A stretch of DNA of 64,000 nt from CAVTWY01 sp963738575 (GTDB taxonomy: Bacteria; Pseudomonadota; Gammaproteobacteria; Burkholderiales; Burkholderiaceae_C): positions 496,001 to 560,000 of the forward strand of contig CAVTWY010000004.1 in NCBI GenBank assembly GCA_963738575.1. The letters are read 5' to 3'. The number at the start of each line of letters is the position of its first letter. Position 1 is the stretch's first letter. Below, in pieces: positions 55,105-61,958 of the stretch. Both the position numbers and the translations under genes were made by a program. The notes under the pieces are model-generated. The model made no database searches, was not told the DNA's origin, and saw nothing but the letters and a program-made list of their open reading frames with translations.

Positions 55105-55359
55105 ATGAAACGGACCAACCAGAGAACGCTGGAACTCCTTTGCGCACGGCCGACAAGTGGCAACGTCAAGTGGCGGGCCATTGAAGCGCTCTTTGTTGAA
55201 CTCGGGGCCGATGTCACCGAGCGTGAAGGTAGTCGTGTGGCCGTAGTCTTGTTTGGTGAGGTTCGAGTTTTTCACCGCCCTCACCCATCACCGAACACAG
55301 ACAAGGGCGCGGTCGCCAGCGTCCGAAAGTGGCTGGAGCAGCACGGAGTTGAACCATGA
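55105..55359 (+). CDS. hicA: Cassette 6: HicA-type mRNA interferase toxin
   Basis: 84-residue toxin. Residues NVKWRAIEALFVELGADV, EGSRVAVVLFGEVRVFHRPHP and DKGAVASVRKWLEQHGV fit the HicA subclass in which the catalytic His position reads GSR-then-FHRPHP. ATG 55105 is inside the cassette, 60 bp from the attC5 join. The stop overlaps the hicB start as ATGA. The toxin would cleave mRNA when its antitoxin is lost. Confidence 0.9.
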   Translation: MKRTNQRTLELLCARPTSGNVKWRAIEALFVELGADVTEREGSRVAVVLFGEVRVFHRPHPSPNTDKGAVASVRKWLEQHGVEP

Positions 55360-55694
55360 ACGTTATGAACATCGATGGGTATAGCGCCAAGATTGAATAC
55401 GACCCGGAACTTGACATGTTTCGTGGCGAGATTCTTGGCTTGAACGGCGGGGCCGACTTCTATGGTAAGAACCCGAAGGAACTCCGGTCCGAATTCAAGA
55501 AGTCGCTTGAAGTCTTCCTTGCGGTATGCAAGGAGAAGAGCCTTGAGCCGCGTCGTCAGTTTTCGGGGAAATTCAACCTGCGAATCTCGCCCGAACTGCA
55601 TGAGCAACTGGCAATTGCGGCCCAAGCCGAAGGCAAGAGCATCAACACGCTAGCTCAGGAGGCGCTGCGTGAGCGAGTTGCGGGGCAAGAGTGA
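55356..55694 (+). CDS. hicB: Cassette 6: HicB antitoxin
   Basis: 112-residue antitoxin with a partial RNase H-like N-terminal domain (GYSAKIEYDPELDMFRGEILGLNGGADFYG) and a C-terminal ribbon-helix-helix-type segment (SGKFNLRISPELHEQLAIAAQAEGKSINTLAQEAL). Translationally coupled to hicA. The stop lies 1 bp before the attC6 R'' box. Confidence 0.92.
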   Translation: MNVMNIDGYSAKIEYDPELDMFRGEILGLNGGADFYGKNPKELRSEFKKSLEVFLAVCKEKSLEPRRQFSGKFNLRISPELHEQLAIAAQAEGKSINTLAQEALRERVAGQE

Positions 55695-55695
55695 C

Positions 55696-55806
55696 GGCTA
55701 ACCCCTTGGTCAACCGGACACGCAACGGCATGCCACGCTTGGGCCTCATTTCATTCTGGCGCAAGCGCGTCCTGCCGCAGCGTGCCGGTTGCCGCCAACG
55801 TTCGGC
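55696..55806 (+). other. attC6
   Basis: 111 nt. R'' GGCTAAC, L'' GTCAACCGGAC, L' GCCGGTTGCCGCCAAC, R' GTTCGGC. R'' complements TTAGCC at the cassette 6 start, which is only restored if the group II intron is removed. Confidence 0.88.
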
Positions 55807-55888
55807 CCCATAGAAGAAGCCAGAGCGTCCGTCGGCAAAGCCACGAATAAATCTGCACCAGCTCTTTGTTTGTAGCTACAATCAGTGC

Positions 55889-56170
55889 ATGCCGACCTGG
55901 GACGAGTCGAAACGTCTCCGCAACATCAAACGCCATGGTCTGGACTTTATCGGTTGCGAGGCGGTATTCGTCGGCCCGGTTGTCACCTGGGAAGATGACC
56001 GTGAAGTCTATGGCGAGCACAGGATCAGTTTGCTCGGCTGGTTGAACGGCATCGTCGTGCAAATGACATACACGGAGCGAGGCGATGAACCGCACGACAT
56101 CAGTCTTCGCAAGGCAGAGAAGCATGAAATCAGGCGCTACGCGAAAGAAACCACCGGCTACTCCCGCTGA
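55889..56170 (+). CDS. brnT: Cassette 7: BrnT toxin
   Basis: 93-residue RelE-like ribonuclease toxin. WDESKRLRNIKRHGLDFIGCEAVF is the BrnT start, with EDDREVYGEHRISLLGWLNGIVVQMTYTERGD and RKAEKHEIRRYAK following. The ATG at 55889 comes after a TACAAT hexamer (55877-55882), a candidate -10 of an own promoter, although no convincing -35 is seen. brnA starts inside its end. Confidence 0.92.
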   Translation: MPTWDESKRLRNIKRHGLDFIGCEAVFVGPVVTWEDDREVYGEHRISLLGWLNGIVVQMTYTERGDEPHDISLRKAEKHEIRRYAKETTGYSR

Positions 56171-56468
56171 ATGGGAAGCGGTGGTTGCAGCGGCCCCTGG
56201 GCGAGATCGCGCCCTCACCGCAAAGGAAGAAGTCAAACTTGTCAATGTCGTCGTCGTAAAGGGAGGCGGGTACGCAGCCGTGCGCGCGGCGCTTGCGCAG
56301 AAACGTGAGCGCGGTCAGCGTGGTCCTCAACAGTCCCCTACCAAGCAGTTGGTCAGCGTTCGGTACAGCCCCGAGGTTTTGCAGTACTTCAAGGCGACCG
56401 GCACCGGTTGGCAGACACGCATGAACGAGGCCCTACTCGAATGGGTGAACAAGCGGTCCATGCGGTAG
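56124..56468 (+). CDS. brnA: Cassette 7: BrnA antitoxin
   Basis: 114-residue antitoxin, start ATG 56124 inside brnT (overlap 47 bp). N-terminal SGATRKKPPATPAEWEAVVAAAPGRD, then VVKGGGYAAVRAALAQKRERG, and a C-terminal ribbon-helix-helix DNA-binding part VSVRYSPEVLQYFKATGTGWQTRMNEALLEW. It represses the pair and neutralises BrnT. Confidence 0.9.
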   Translation: MKSGATRKKPPATPAEWEAVVAAAPGRDRALTAKEEVKLVNVVVVKGGGYAAVRAALAQKRERGQRGPQQSPTKQLVSVRYSPEVLQYFKATGTGWQTRMNEALLEWVNKRSMR

Positions 56469-56492
56469 GGTCGCCGTCCATCGGAGAATGGG

Positions 56493-56550
56493 GCCGAACC
56501 CTTCATTCCAACTGACTGCGTTCGGCATCCGCTGAATTCAAACGTTGAGA
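56493..56550 (+). other. attC7
   Basis: 58 nt. R'' GCCGAAC, R' GTTGAGA; central arms GACTGCG/CGGCATCCGC are imperfect. R'' complements TTCGGC at the start of cassette 7. Confidence 0.85.
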
Positions 56551-56613
56551 CTGTGCAATAACTCCATGAGCTTGCTTTAACTGTCGTCATTGCGCACATA
56601 GGTGAGATCGAAA

Positions 56614-56871
56614 ATGCCTGGAATCGCCACTTTGGAAGTTGAGGTTACAAACATCTCTCCAAAGGCCTTTTGGGTTCTTCTTGGTGCGGAGGAGCTGCCT
56701 GTGCCGTATGAGAAGTTTCCATGGTTCAAGTCGGCTACGGTCGAGCAACTGTGTGCTGTAGAGCGGCCTACAGAAGATCATCTTTATTGGCCATTGCTTG
56801 ACGTGGATCTTTCGGTTGAATCCTTGCGAAACCCAGAAGCCTTTCCGCTGATGTCGCGGGTTGCGGTTTAA
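56614..56871 (+). CDS. Cassette 8: DUF2442 family protein
   Basis: 85-residue protein: LEVEVTNISPKAFWVLLGAEELPVPYEKFPWFK then HLYWPLLDVDLSVESLRNPEAFPLMSRV, the DUF2442 pattern. Such proteins are common in integron cassettes and next to toxin-antitoxin genes; several relatives accompany DUF4160 partners, which is not present here. ATG 56614 is preferred to GTG 56602. Confidence 0.86.
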   Translation: MPGIATLEVEVTNISPKAFWVLLGAEELPVPYEKFPWFKSATVEQLCAVERPTEDHLYWPLLDVDLSVESLRNPEAFPLMSRVAV

Positions 56872-56923
56872 CAGGTCATTCGTAAGGACAGCCTTCGGCT
56901 GCCGCACAATTCAAACGTTGAGA
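56866..56923 (+). other. attC8
   Basis: 58 nt, nearly identical to attC2. R'' GTTTAAC, arms ACAGCC-TTC-GGCTGCC, R' GTTGAGA. R'' pairs with R' through G-U wobbles and one mismatch rather than perfectly. Confidence 0.82.
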
Positions 56924-57097
56924 CTGTGCAAAAACCCGAATACTCGCGGAATCAACGCACAAGAGCTGATTTTGAGGTTTTGATGGGGTGTGCCGATGCG
57001 CATTTTCTGCGCTCTAAACTTCTCAAACAGGGCGTGGTGAGGCGACGCTTGCGAAGTGGGTGTAGGCTACGGACCTGATCCAGTAACGGAGAAAAGC

Positions 57098-57460
57098 ATG
57101 CATCCTGCTGCAAAAAGCGTCAAATATTTTGGCCTTTACGCCATGGCAACGGGCATCGGTCTTGCGCTGGTTCCAGGCTTGGTGCTTGCACCCCTGGGGA
57201 TCGCAACCCCTACTGAAATCTGGATACGGGTGGTCGGCGCACTCGCCATCCCCTTGGGCTACTACTACTGGGTCTGCGGCTCGGCAGAGGTGGTTGCGTT
57301 CTTCCGGGCAACCATCTCTGGTCGCATCATGTTCGCCGCAACGATAGTCCTTCTCATTGCCGCGTTCTCAGCACCCATGCAGCTACTTCTGTTCGCCGCC
57401 ATTGACCTTGCCGGGGCGGCATGGACGGCTGTGGGGTTGCGCCAGGCAATAGCTGAATGA
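57098..57460 (+). CDS. Cassette 9: small integral membrane protein
   Basis: 120-residue protein with four predicted membrane segments (FGLYAMATGIGLALVPGLVL, GALAIPLGYYYWV, ISGRIMFAATIVLLIAAF, LLLFAAIDLAGAAWTAVGL). Not recognised. ATG 57098 follows GGAGAAAAG. It lies at the right part of the array; no attC can be found right after it. A 15-bp sequence ATGAGCTTGCTTTAA at its stop also occurs at 56566, pointing to a local rearrangement. Confidence 0.65.
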   Translation: MHPAAKSVKYFGLYAMATGIGLALVPGLVLAPLGIATPTEIWIRVVGALAIPLGYYYWVCGSAEVVAFFRATISGRIMFAATIVLLIAAFSAPMQLLLFAAIDLAGAAWTAVGLRQAIAE

Positions 57461-58002
57461 GCTTGCTTTAAAGGCACCCTTTGCCAAGCGCTTTCTTGGT
57501 AGATCGGTGCGCGGCTGAGGAGGGCTTTGAATACGCTTTGCCAGAGGGGTGTATGCCACATACATTTGCCACCGTCCGCACGCTGATGCCTTACCCCCCA
57601 TCTGCAAACTCGGGCGCAATGCCGGGATGGGTGCATTTTGTAAATCCGGCGCCTATGCGAGGAAGGATTCGTGTCTTACCGCGGGAGATCTGTGCGGTGT
57701 CGCTGGCCTGGGTAGGCTGGTGGCAGTTGCTGCCTCGTTGGTCGCTTTTCTGAAAGCTTCTCTATTCCTCTGCATCTTTTGCTGTCATAGGTGTCCACCA
57801 CCCTTTGCTTGGTGGACACTGTCGTTCGTGCTTCGAGGAATAAAATCAAGACAGGACCGCTGGGCGCTTGCGTTTTACCGTCCCGGCGAATACCTCTGTC
57901 CCGGCCCGGAGGTGCTGCGTACATTTTCAATGGCCCAGACCTGATAGCCCGCCGTTGGCGCCCGCTTGGTCCGAACGGTACGCCTAGCAAGTACACCTCA
58001 CG
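57461..58002. other. Gene-poor stretch with group II intron remnant
   Basis: 542 bp with no supported gene. It holds the second copy of a 94-bp intron segment (57598-57691) and a perfect inverted repeat GTGTCCACCA/TGGTGGACAC (57791-57800, 57810-57819, 9-nt loop) without a T-run. A missing attC of cassette 9 was probably lost when the intron copy or fragment arrived. Confidence 0.7.
57598..57691 (+). repeat. 94-bp segment duplicated from the group II intron (copy B)
   Basis: 91 of 94 positions match 53351-53444 by eye. Sequences on either side do not match, so this is an isolated piece of a related intron, without reverse transcriptase or domain V. Confidence 0.9.
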
Positions 58003-58638
58003 ATGTTCCCACCCGAAGTCCTTGTCGCCTACCTAGCTGCCGTTGTGTTGGTGGTTGTCTCGCCGGGCCCGGACAACATCCTCGCGGTCAGCCGAGGATT
58101 GAGCCAAGGTCGTTTGGCAGGGACACTGTCCTCTGTCGGAGCAGGCCTGGGAATCATGGTTCATTCCGTGGCCGCAGCACTGGGGCTTGCTCTCGTCCTT
58201 CAAACGTCGCCGGTCGCATTTTGGGTGGTCAAGGGCGTGGGAGCCGCGTACTTGGTTTGGCTGGGCTACAAGGCCATCAACTCCCGCAACCTCATTTCGT
58301 TCCTTCCAGCGCAAAGACAATCGCTCACTCGGGTCTTCGCCAATGGCTTGCTTTCCAACGTCCTCAATCCAAAACCAGGCCTCTTTGTTGTGGCCTTCAT
58401 TCCACAATTCACCAGCCCCCTGCGTGGCTCGGTACCCGTCCAGATGCTTGTCTACGGGGCAATATTTGCGGGCGTCACAGCCATCATCTTCGCTTTGCTT
58501 GCCGGCTTCGCTGCCCAGTTGTCAGCTTGGCTCTCACGACGTCCCAAGGTCGTCGCAGCGGTCAACATCGGTGCCGGCCTCACGTTCATCGCCGCTGGGC
58601 TGTCCATACTTGCGCTCGGCCGTCGCAGTGACGTCTGA
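58003..58638 (+). CDS. LysE/RhtB family exporter (probable last cassette)
   Basis: 211-residue exporter, six predicted segments. The signature VVVSPGPDNILAVSRGLSQG appears early, with FANGLLSNVLNPKPGLFVVAFIPQF and GAGLTFIAAGLSILAL later. ATG 58003. It differs from the exporter at 2598 and is closer to typical RhtB proteins. A weak attC-like site overlaps its stop, so it is likely an array member whose left boundary has been lost. Confidence 0.88.
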   Translation: MFPPEVLVAYLAAVVLVVVSPGPDNILAVSRGLSQGRLAGTLSSVGAGLGIMVHSVAAALGLALVLQTSPVAFWVVKGVGAAYLVWLGYKAINSRNLISFLPAQRQSLTRVFANGLLSNVLNPKPGLFVVAFIPQFTSPLRGSVPVQMLVYGAIFAGVTAIIFALLAGFAAQLSAWLSRRPKVVAAVNIGAGLTFIAAGLSILALGRRSDV

Positions 58639-58695
58639 CAACTCGCCCACGCTGCGCGGCACTCCGTTGGCGCCAGCGTGGTTCGAACTTTCGGC
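58633..58695 (+). other. Candidate degenerate attC
   Basis: R''-like GTCTGACAAC, arms CCACGCTG (58647-58654) and CAGCGTGG (58674-58681), then TTCGAAC followed by TTTCGGC where GTTRRRY would be expected. The GTT core has lost its G. It overlaps the exporter stop in the same manner as true attC sites. Confidence 0.5.
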
Positions 58696-58805
58696 ATCGC
58701 AGTCAGCGCCAGGCGTCCCACGTGTCCTCCTTCTCAAACCCCATGACCCTAGCCAGTTACGCTGAGAACGCGACGCGGCGCATCCCTGGCCTGCATGACA
58801 TGCAC

Positions 58806-58925
58806 CGACCGTCATATTGGAGCCACGACGTGATCGGCGTATAGGCGCCACGTGATGATCGGCGTTATGGAGCCATTGCGTGATCGGCGTGATGGATCCA
58901 GTCGATGATCGGCGTAATGGAGCCA
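58806..58925. repeat. 25-bp-period repeat array
   Basis: Copies of TGATCGGCGTnATGGAGCCA begin at 58831, 58856, 58881 and 58906, exactly 25 bp apart, with a degenerate fifth copy at 58806 (ends ATTGGAGCCA). Five variable bases separate the 20-bp cores. It resembles the multiple terminal repeats of IS21-family ends, or iterons. No transposase is present here. Confidence 0.9.
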
Positions 58926-58957
58926 GCGTCAGGAGTTTGAAGGGCGTTCCGAATTGA

Positions 58958-59509
58958 GTGCGAGCTTCTCTACCCTCGGGTTTTTGCCCAGGGGGTCAGA
59001 GATGGCACGCAGGAGTGTTTGACCGTCAGCGGCATTTGCTGAGTGTTCTTGGGCGTCGCTGGTTGATTAACTTTTTGCTGGGCCTGGTTGCAGCGCTGAT
59101 CTGCTTGCAACTTGCCCATGCCGAAGCTAGTGCTGGCGCCGTTGAGCGCCAATCAATCGACAAGTTGCTGTATGCGGCAGCCTATGGCGCTGCACTGGTT
59201 TGCTGGACATTTGCGTTTGTCGGGGCGGGTGTGAGGTACCTGAGCCGACCCAGTGCCATCGTGCGCTACGTCGCCGATGCGTCCTACTGGATGTATGTGG
59301 CCCACTTGCCAATCGTGATGGCGCTGCAGACCGCTTTGATGCTCTCCCCGTGGCATTGGGCGCTAAAGTATTTTTTGGTGATCGCCTTCAGTAGCGTGAT
59401 TCTCTTGCTCACTTATCACTACGGGGTGCGAACGACTTGGATCGGCCTCATGCTGAATGGCAAAAAGCACCCGAAGCGGAGTGACAACGTCAACATGATT
59501 CTTCAATAG
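58958..59509 (+). pseudogene. Acyltransferase family 3-like protein, N-terminally truncated
   Basis: Only the C-terminal membrane region of an OpgC/acyltransferase-3 type protein is present: LLGLVAALICLQLAHAE, AYGAALVCWTFAFVGAGVRYLSRPSAIVRYVADASYWMYVAHLPIVM and LKYFLVIAFSSVILLLTYHYGVRTTWIG. The catalytic N-terminal part is missing; the sequence before about 59048 does not look like this family. The break point is next to the 25-bp repeat array, so an element insertion or array growth probably cut the gene. Confidence 0.74.
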
Positions 59510-59512
59510 AGA

Positions 59513-59893
59513 ATGACCATGACTGATGGGATTCGCGGGTACCTTAACAAGGCGTTTCGTTGGCAACGCGGTCGGCAGGGTTCAGGCTACGACAAGATGC
59601 TCCTTGTCGCCGCGCGCTGGCCGGTGCCCTTCGACAGTTACCTGATTCGCTACCCGGATGGTTCAGAAATCCCTCCGCACACCGACCCCGTCGCGATGGG
59701 TCGACACTACCGCGTGAACATCATCCTGATCTCGCCGAAGTCAGGTGGTGAGTTTGTTTGTGCCAATCCGCTGTTTGCCACCAAGCGCGTCAAACTCTTT
59801 CGCCCCGATATCTGCGAGCACAGTGTCACCTGTGTTGTTGGGGGCAGCCGTTACGTTCTCTCGTTGGGGTGGGTTCGAGGGACGAAAGTTTAG
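59513..59893 (+). CDS. 2-oxoglutarate/Fe(II) oxygenase-like small protein
   Basis: 126-residue protein. A double-stranded beta-helix pattern is suggested by DSYLIRYPDGSEIPPHTDP (His-x-Asp), HYRVNIILISPKSGGEFVC and FRPDICEHSVTCVVGGSRYVLSLGW (second His). This fits prolyl hydroxylase-like 2OG oxygenases, although it is shorter than most. ATG 59513, directly after the truncated acyltransferase. Confidence 0.66.
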   Translation: MTMTDGIRGYLNKAFRWQRGRQGSGYDKMLLVAARWPVPFDSYLIRYPDGSEIPPHTDPVAMGRHYRVNIILISPKSGGEFVCANPLFATKRVKLFRPDICEHSVTCVVGGSRYVLSLGWVRGTKV

Positions 59894-59959
59894 ACTTGAT
59901 GCAGCCGGCGCTATGCAAAGATTGAAGTCGAGATGTCGAGCACCCGTGTGAGAAGTCCA

Positions 59960-60364
59960 ATGCCCATTGAGTCCATCAGTCACATCACTTTCCTCGTTGC
60001 AGACGTTGAACGCACGGCCAAGTTCCTGTGCGACGGCCTTGGCGCGCAAGAGGTATACGACAGCAAGCCGAAGAATTTTTCCCTTTCTAGAGAAAAGTTC
60101 TTTGTGCTGGGCGGCACCTGGTTGGCCGTGATGGAAGGGCCCGCCCCAACGCAGCGAACCTATCGGCATCTGGCGTTCAAAGTGCCGGAGGATGAGTTGC
60201 CAACAATCGAGAAGCGCTTGCGTGCGCTGGGGGTTGAGATCAAGGAGTCGCGGCCACGAGTTGAGGGCGAGGGTAGCTCCCTGTATTTTTATGACTTTGA
60301 CAATCACTTGTTTGAACTGCACACGGGGACATTGGCGCAGCGACTTCAGCGGTATGCTGAATGA
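59960..60364 (+). CDS. fosX: FosX-type fosfomycin hydrolase
   Basis: VOC-superfamily Mn(II) epoxide hydrolase of 134 residues. Metal ligands His8 (ISHITFLV), His70 (YRHLAFKV) and Glu119 (HLFELHTG) are present, and the FosX-specific catalytic Glu lies at 45 in SLSREKFFVL. The YFYDFDNHLFELHTGTLAQRLQRYAE ending is almost diagnostic. Chromosomal FosX-like genes occur in soil and water bacteria, and resistance level cannot be read from sequence. Confidence 0.87.
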   Translation: MPIESISHITFLVADVERTAKFLCDGLGAQEVYDSKPKNFSLSREKFFVLGGTWLAVMEGPAPTQRTYRHLAFKVPEDELPTIEKRLRALGVEIKESRPRVEGEGSSLYFYDFDNHLFELHTGTLAQRLQRYAE

Positions 60365-60387
60365 CTGCAAATGACTCGTAGACGGCA

Positions 60388-60926
60388 ATGACAACAGCCC
60401 TTCTCATCATCGACGTGCAGCATGCACTTTGTGGGGGTCACTACGCGGCGTTTGAGTTTGAGCGGGTGATCGAGCGAATCAACAGCGTTTCAAGCCGTGC
60501 GCGCTTGGCCAAATGGCCTGTGGTGGTGATTCAACACGAATCACAAGGGGGCGCTTTGGACTACAACAGCCGTGGTTGGCAGTTGGCGAGCGGACTGCAA
60601 ACGCACCTTCTGATATTCACGTTCGAAAGAAGGCGACCGACTCATTCCACGATACGAATCTTCAGGCCGAGCTTCACGCCCGAGGGGTAGATCGGCTTAT
60701 CGTGAGTGGGCTCCAAAGTGAGTTTTGTGTTGACACCACGACACGCCGAGCCTTGGCGCTGGGCTATGCCGTCACGCTCATTGCCGATGGCCACTCGACG
60801 ATGGACAACGGCGTGCTGTCTGCGGCGCAGATATCGGCGCACCACAACGTTACGTTGGCAAACATCACCAGCTTTGGTCCTAGGGTCACGGCGATTCAGG
60901 CCAGCGACGTCAGCATTGAGGCTTAG
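60388..60926 (+). pseudogene. Isochorismatase family hydrolase, frame disrupted
   Basis: Cysteine hydrolase of the isochorismatase superfamily, about 179 codons. ATG 60388 gives TALLIIDVQHALCGGHYAAFEFERVIERIN (catalytic Asp in IIDVQ) and the frame changes near 60600: one missing base, after which PSDIHVRKKATDSFHDTNLQ (catalytic Lys), RLIVSGLQSEFCVDTTTRRAL (catalytic Cys) and AVTLIADGHST continue to 60926. All three catalytic residues survive. Confidence 0.83.
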
Positions 60927-60941
60927 CCTATCGATCCGCCA

Positions 60942-61400
60942 ATGGCCGAAACCAAGACCAAACCCACTGGAGCGAGCGTTGAGGCGTACGTTGCATCCCG
61001 CGCCAGCCCTGAGCAGTTGACGGACTGCACGACCCTCATGGCCATTTGCAAAAGAGTTTCCAAGCAGCAGCCCAAGATGTGGGGGCCGAGCATCGTGGGC
61101 TATGGCACTTACACCTACAGGTACGAGAGCGGCCGGGTCGGCGAAGCCTGTCTGACAGGGTTCGCCATTCGCGGTCAAGAACTGGTGGTCTACTTGGCGG
61201 CGGAGAGCCCTGGGCAAGTCGAACGCTTGGCCACGCTTGGCAAACACAAGATGGGCAAGGCCTGCTTGTACTTCAAGCGCCTGGCGGACCTCGATGTCGA
61301 GGTCCTTGAGGCACTCATCGTTGGTTCGATTGCAGAAGTTAAACGCCGGCACCCGAGCACGGGCGACGCCCCATCCGAGGGACGACTGAAGTTGCAATGA
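60942..61400 (+). CDS. DUF1801 family protein
   Basis: 152-residue protein with the YdhG-like pattern GASVEAYVASRASPEQLTDCTTLMAICKRVSKQQPKMWGPSIVGYGTYTYRYESGR and a later CLYFKRLADLDVEVLEALI. DUF1801 proteins are found across bacteria without an agreed function. Start ATG 60942. Confidence 0.85.
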   Translation: MAETKTKPTGASVEAYVASRASPEQLTDCTTLMAICKRVSKQQPKMWGPSIVGYGTYTYRYESGRVGEACLTGFAIRGQELVVYLAAESPGQVERLATLGKHKMGKACLYFKRLADLDVEVLEALIVGSIAEVKRRHPSTGDAPSEGRLKLQ

Positions 61401-61469
61401 CAACGACCAATGCGTGCGCTTGTTGTCGGTTTTTGTAAACTTGGCGCATCTGCATCGTGGAGCGTTGAC

Positions 61470-61958
61470 ATGACATCTCGGGCCAAAAATACGATCTGCA
61501 TTTGGTACGACGGCTGTGCCGAGGAAGCGGCGCACTTCTACGCCGACACTTTTCCTGACTCATCGGTGGGCGCGGTACTTTTTGCGCCAGCAGACTACCC
61601 GTCGGGCAAGCAAGGGGTTGTGTTGACGGTCGAGTTCACCGTCATGGGTATTCCTTGCGTTGGGCTCAATGGGGGCCCCATGTTCAAACACAGTGAGGCG
61701 TTTTCGTTTCAGGTATCCACAAAAAACCAGGCGGAAACTGATCGCTATTGGCATGCTATTGTTGACCATGGTGGCCAAGAGAGCGCGTGCGGTTGGTGCA
61801 AAGACAAATGGGGCGTGTCTTGGCAGATTACGCCGCTGGCGTTGATGCAAGCAATCACCGACCCCGACCATGCCGCCGCAAAACGGGCCTTTGCAGCCAT
61901 GATGGACATGAAAAACATCAACATCGCAGCCATCGAGGCGGCACGCCGTGGCCCGTGA
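61470..61958 (+). CDS. VOC family protein (PhnB / 3-demethylubiquinone methyltransferase-like)
   Basis: 162-residue glyoxalase-fold protein. The start NTICIWYDGCAEEAAHFYADTFPDSSVG, the GVVLTVEFTVMGIPCVGLNGGPMFKHSEAFSFQV core and WGVSWQITPLAL near the end are typical of the PhnB/3-demethylubiquinone-type subfamily. ATG 61470 is chosen; the upstream in-frame extension is not family-like. Function unknown. It overlaps the next gene by 11 bp. Confidence 0.86.
   Translation: MTSRAKNTICIWYDGCAEEAAHFYADTFPDSSVGAVLFAPADYPSGKQGVVLTVEFTVMGIPCVGLNGGPMFKHSEAFSFQVSTKNQAETDRYWHAIVDHGGQESACGWCKDKWGVSWQITPLALMQAITDPDHAAAKRAFAAMMDMKNINIAAIEAARRGP

Larger units (their letters stand above)
47162..58695. other. 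Sedentary chromosomal integron (platform plus cassette array)
   Basis: The unit consists of an integron integrase on the minus strand, an attI-type GTTRRRY core and at least nine plus-strand cassettes divided by attC sites. In most attC sites the R'' box is the complement of the 5' end of that same cassette, the relation expected for cassettes inserted one by one. The array is interrupted by an IS1111-type element and a group II intron in a single attC and decays toward its right end. It lies between a AAA ATPase gene and a truncated acyltransferase gene. Confidence 0.9.

Noticed and set aside
55870..55885. A complete sigma-70 promoter in front of brnT
   Set aside because: A TACAAT hexamer exists, but the spacing positions show no acceptable -35, so it is only mentioned in the brnT entry.
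57791..57819. GTGTCCACCA/TGGTGGACAC inverted repeat as a terminator
   Set aside because: There is no T-run after it and no nearby gene end. It is listed only as a structure in the gene-poor stretch.
58806..58925. The 25-bp-period repeats as a CRISPR array
   Set aside because: Spacers are only 5 bp long and no cas genes are present; the geometry is that of a direct repeat array, not CRISPR.
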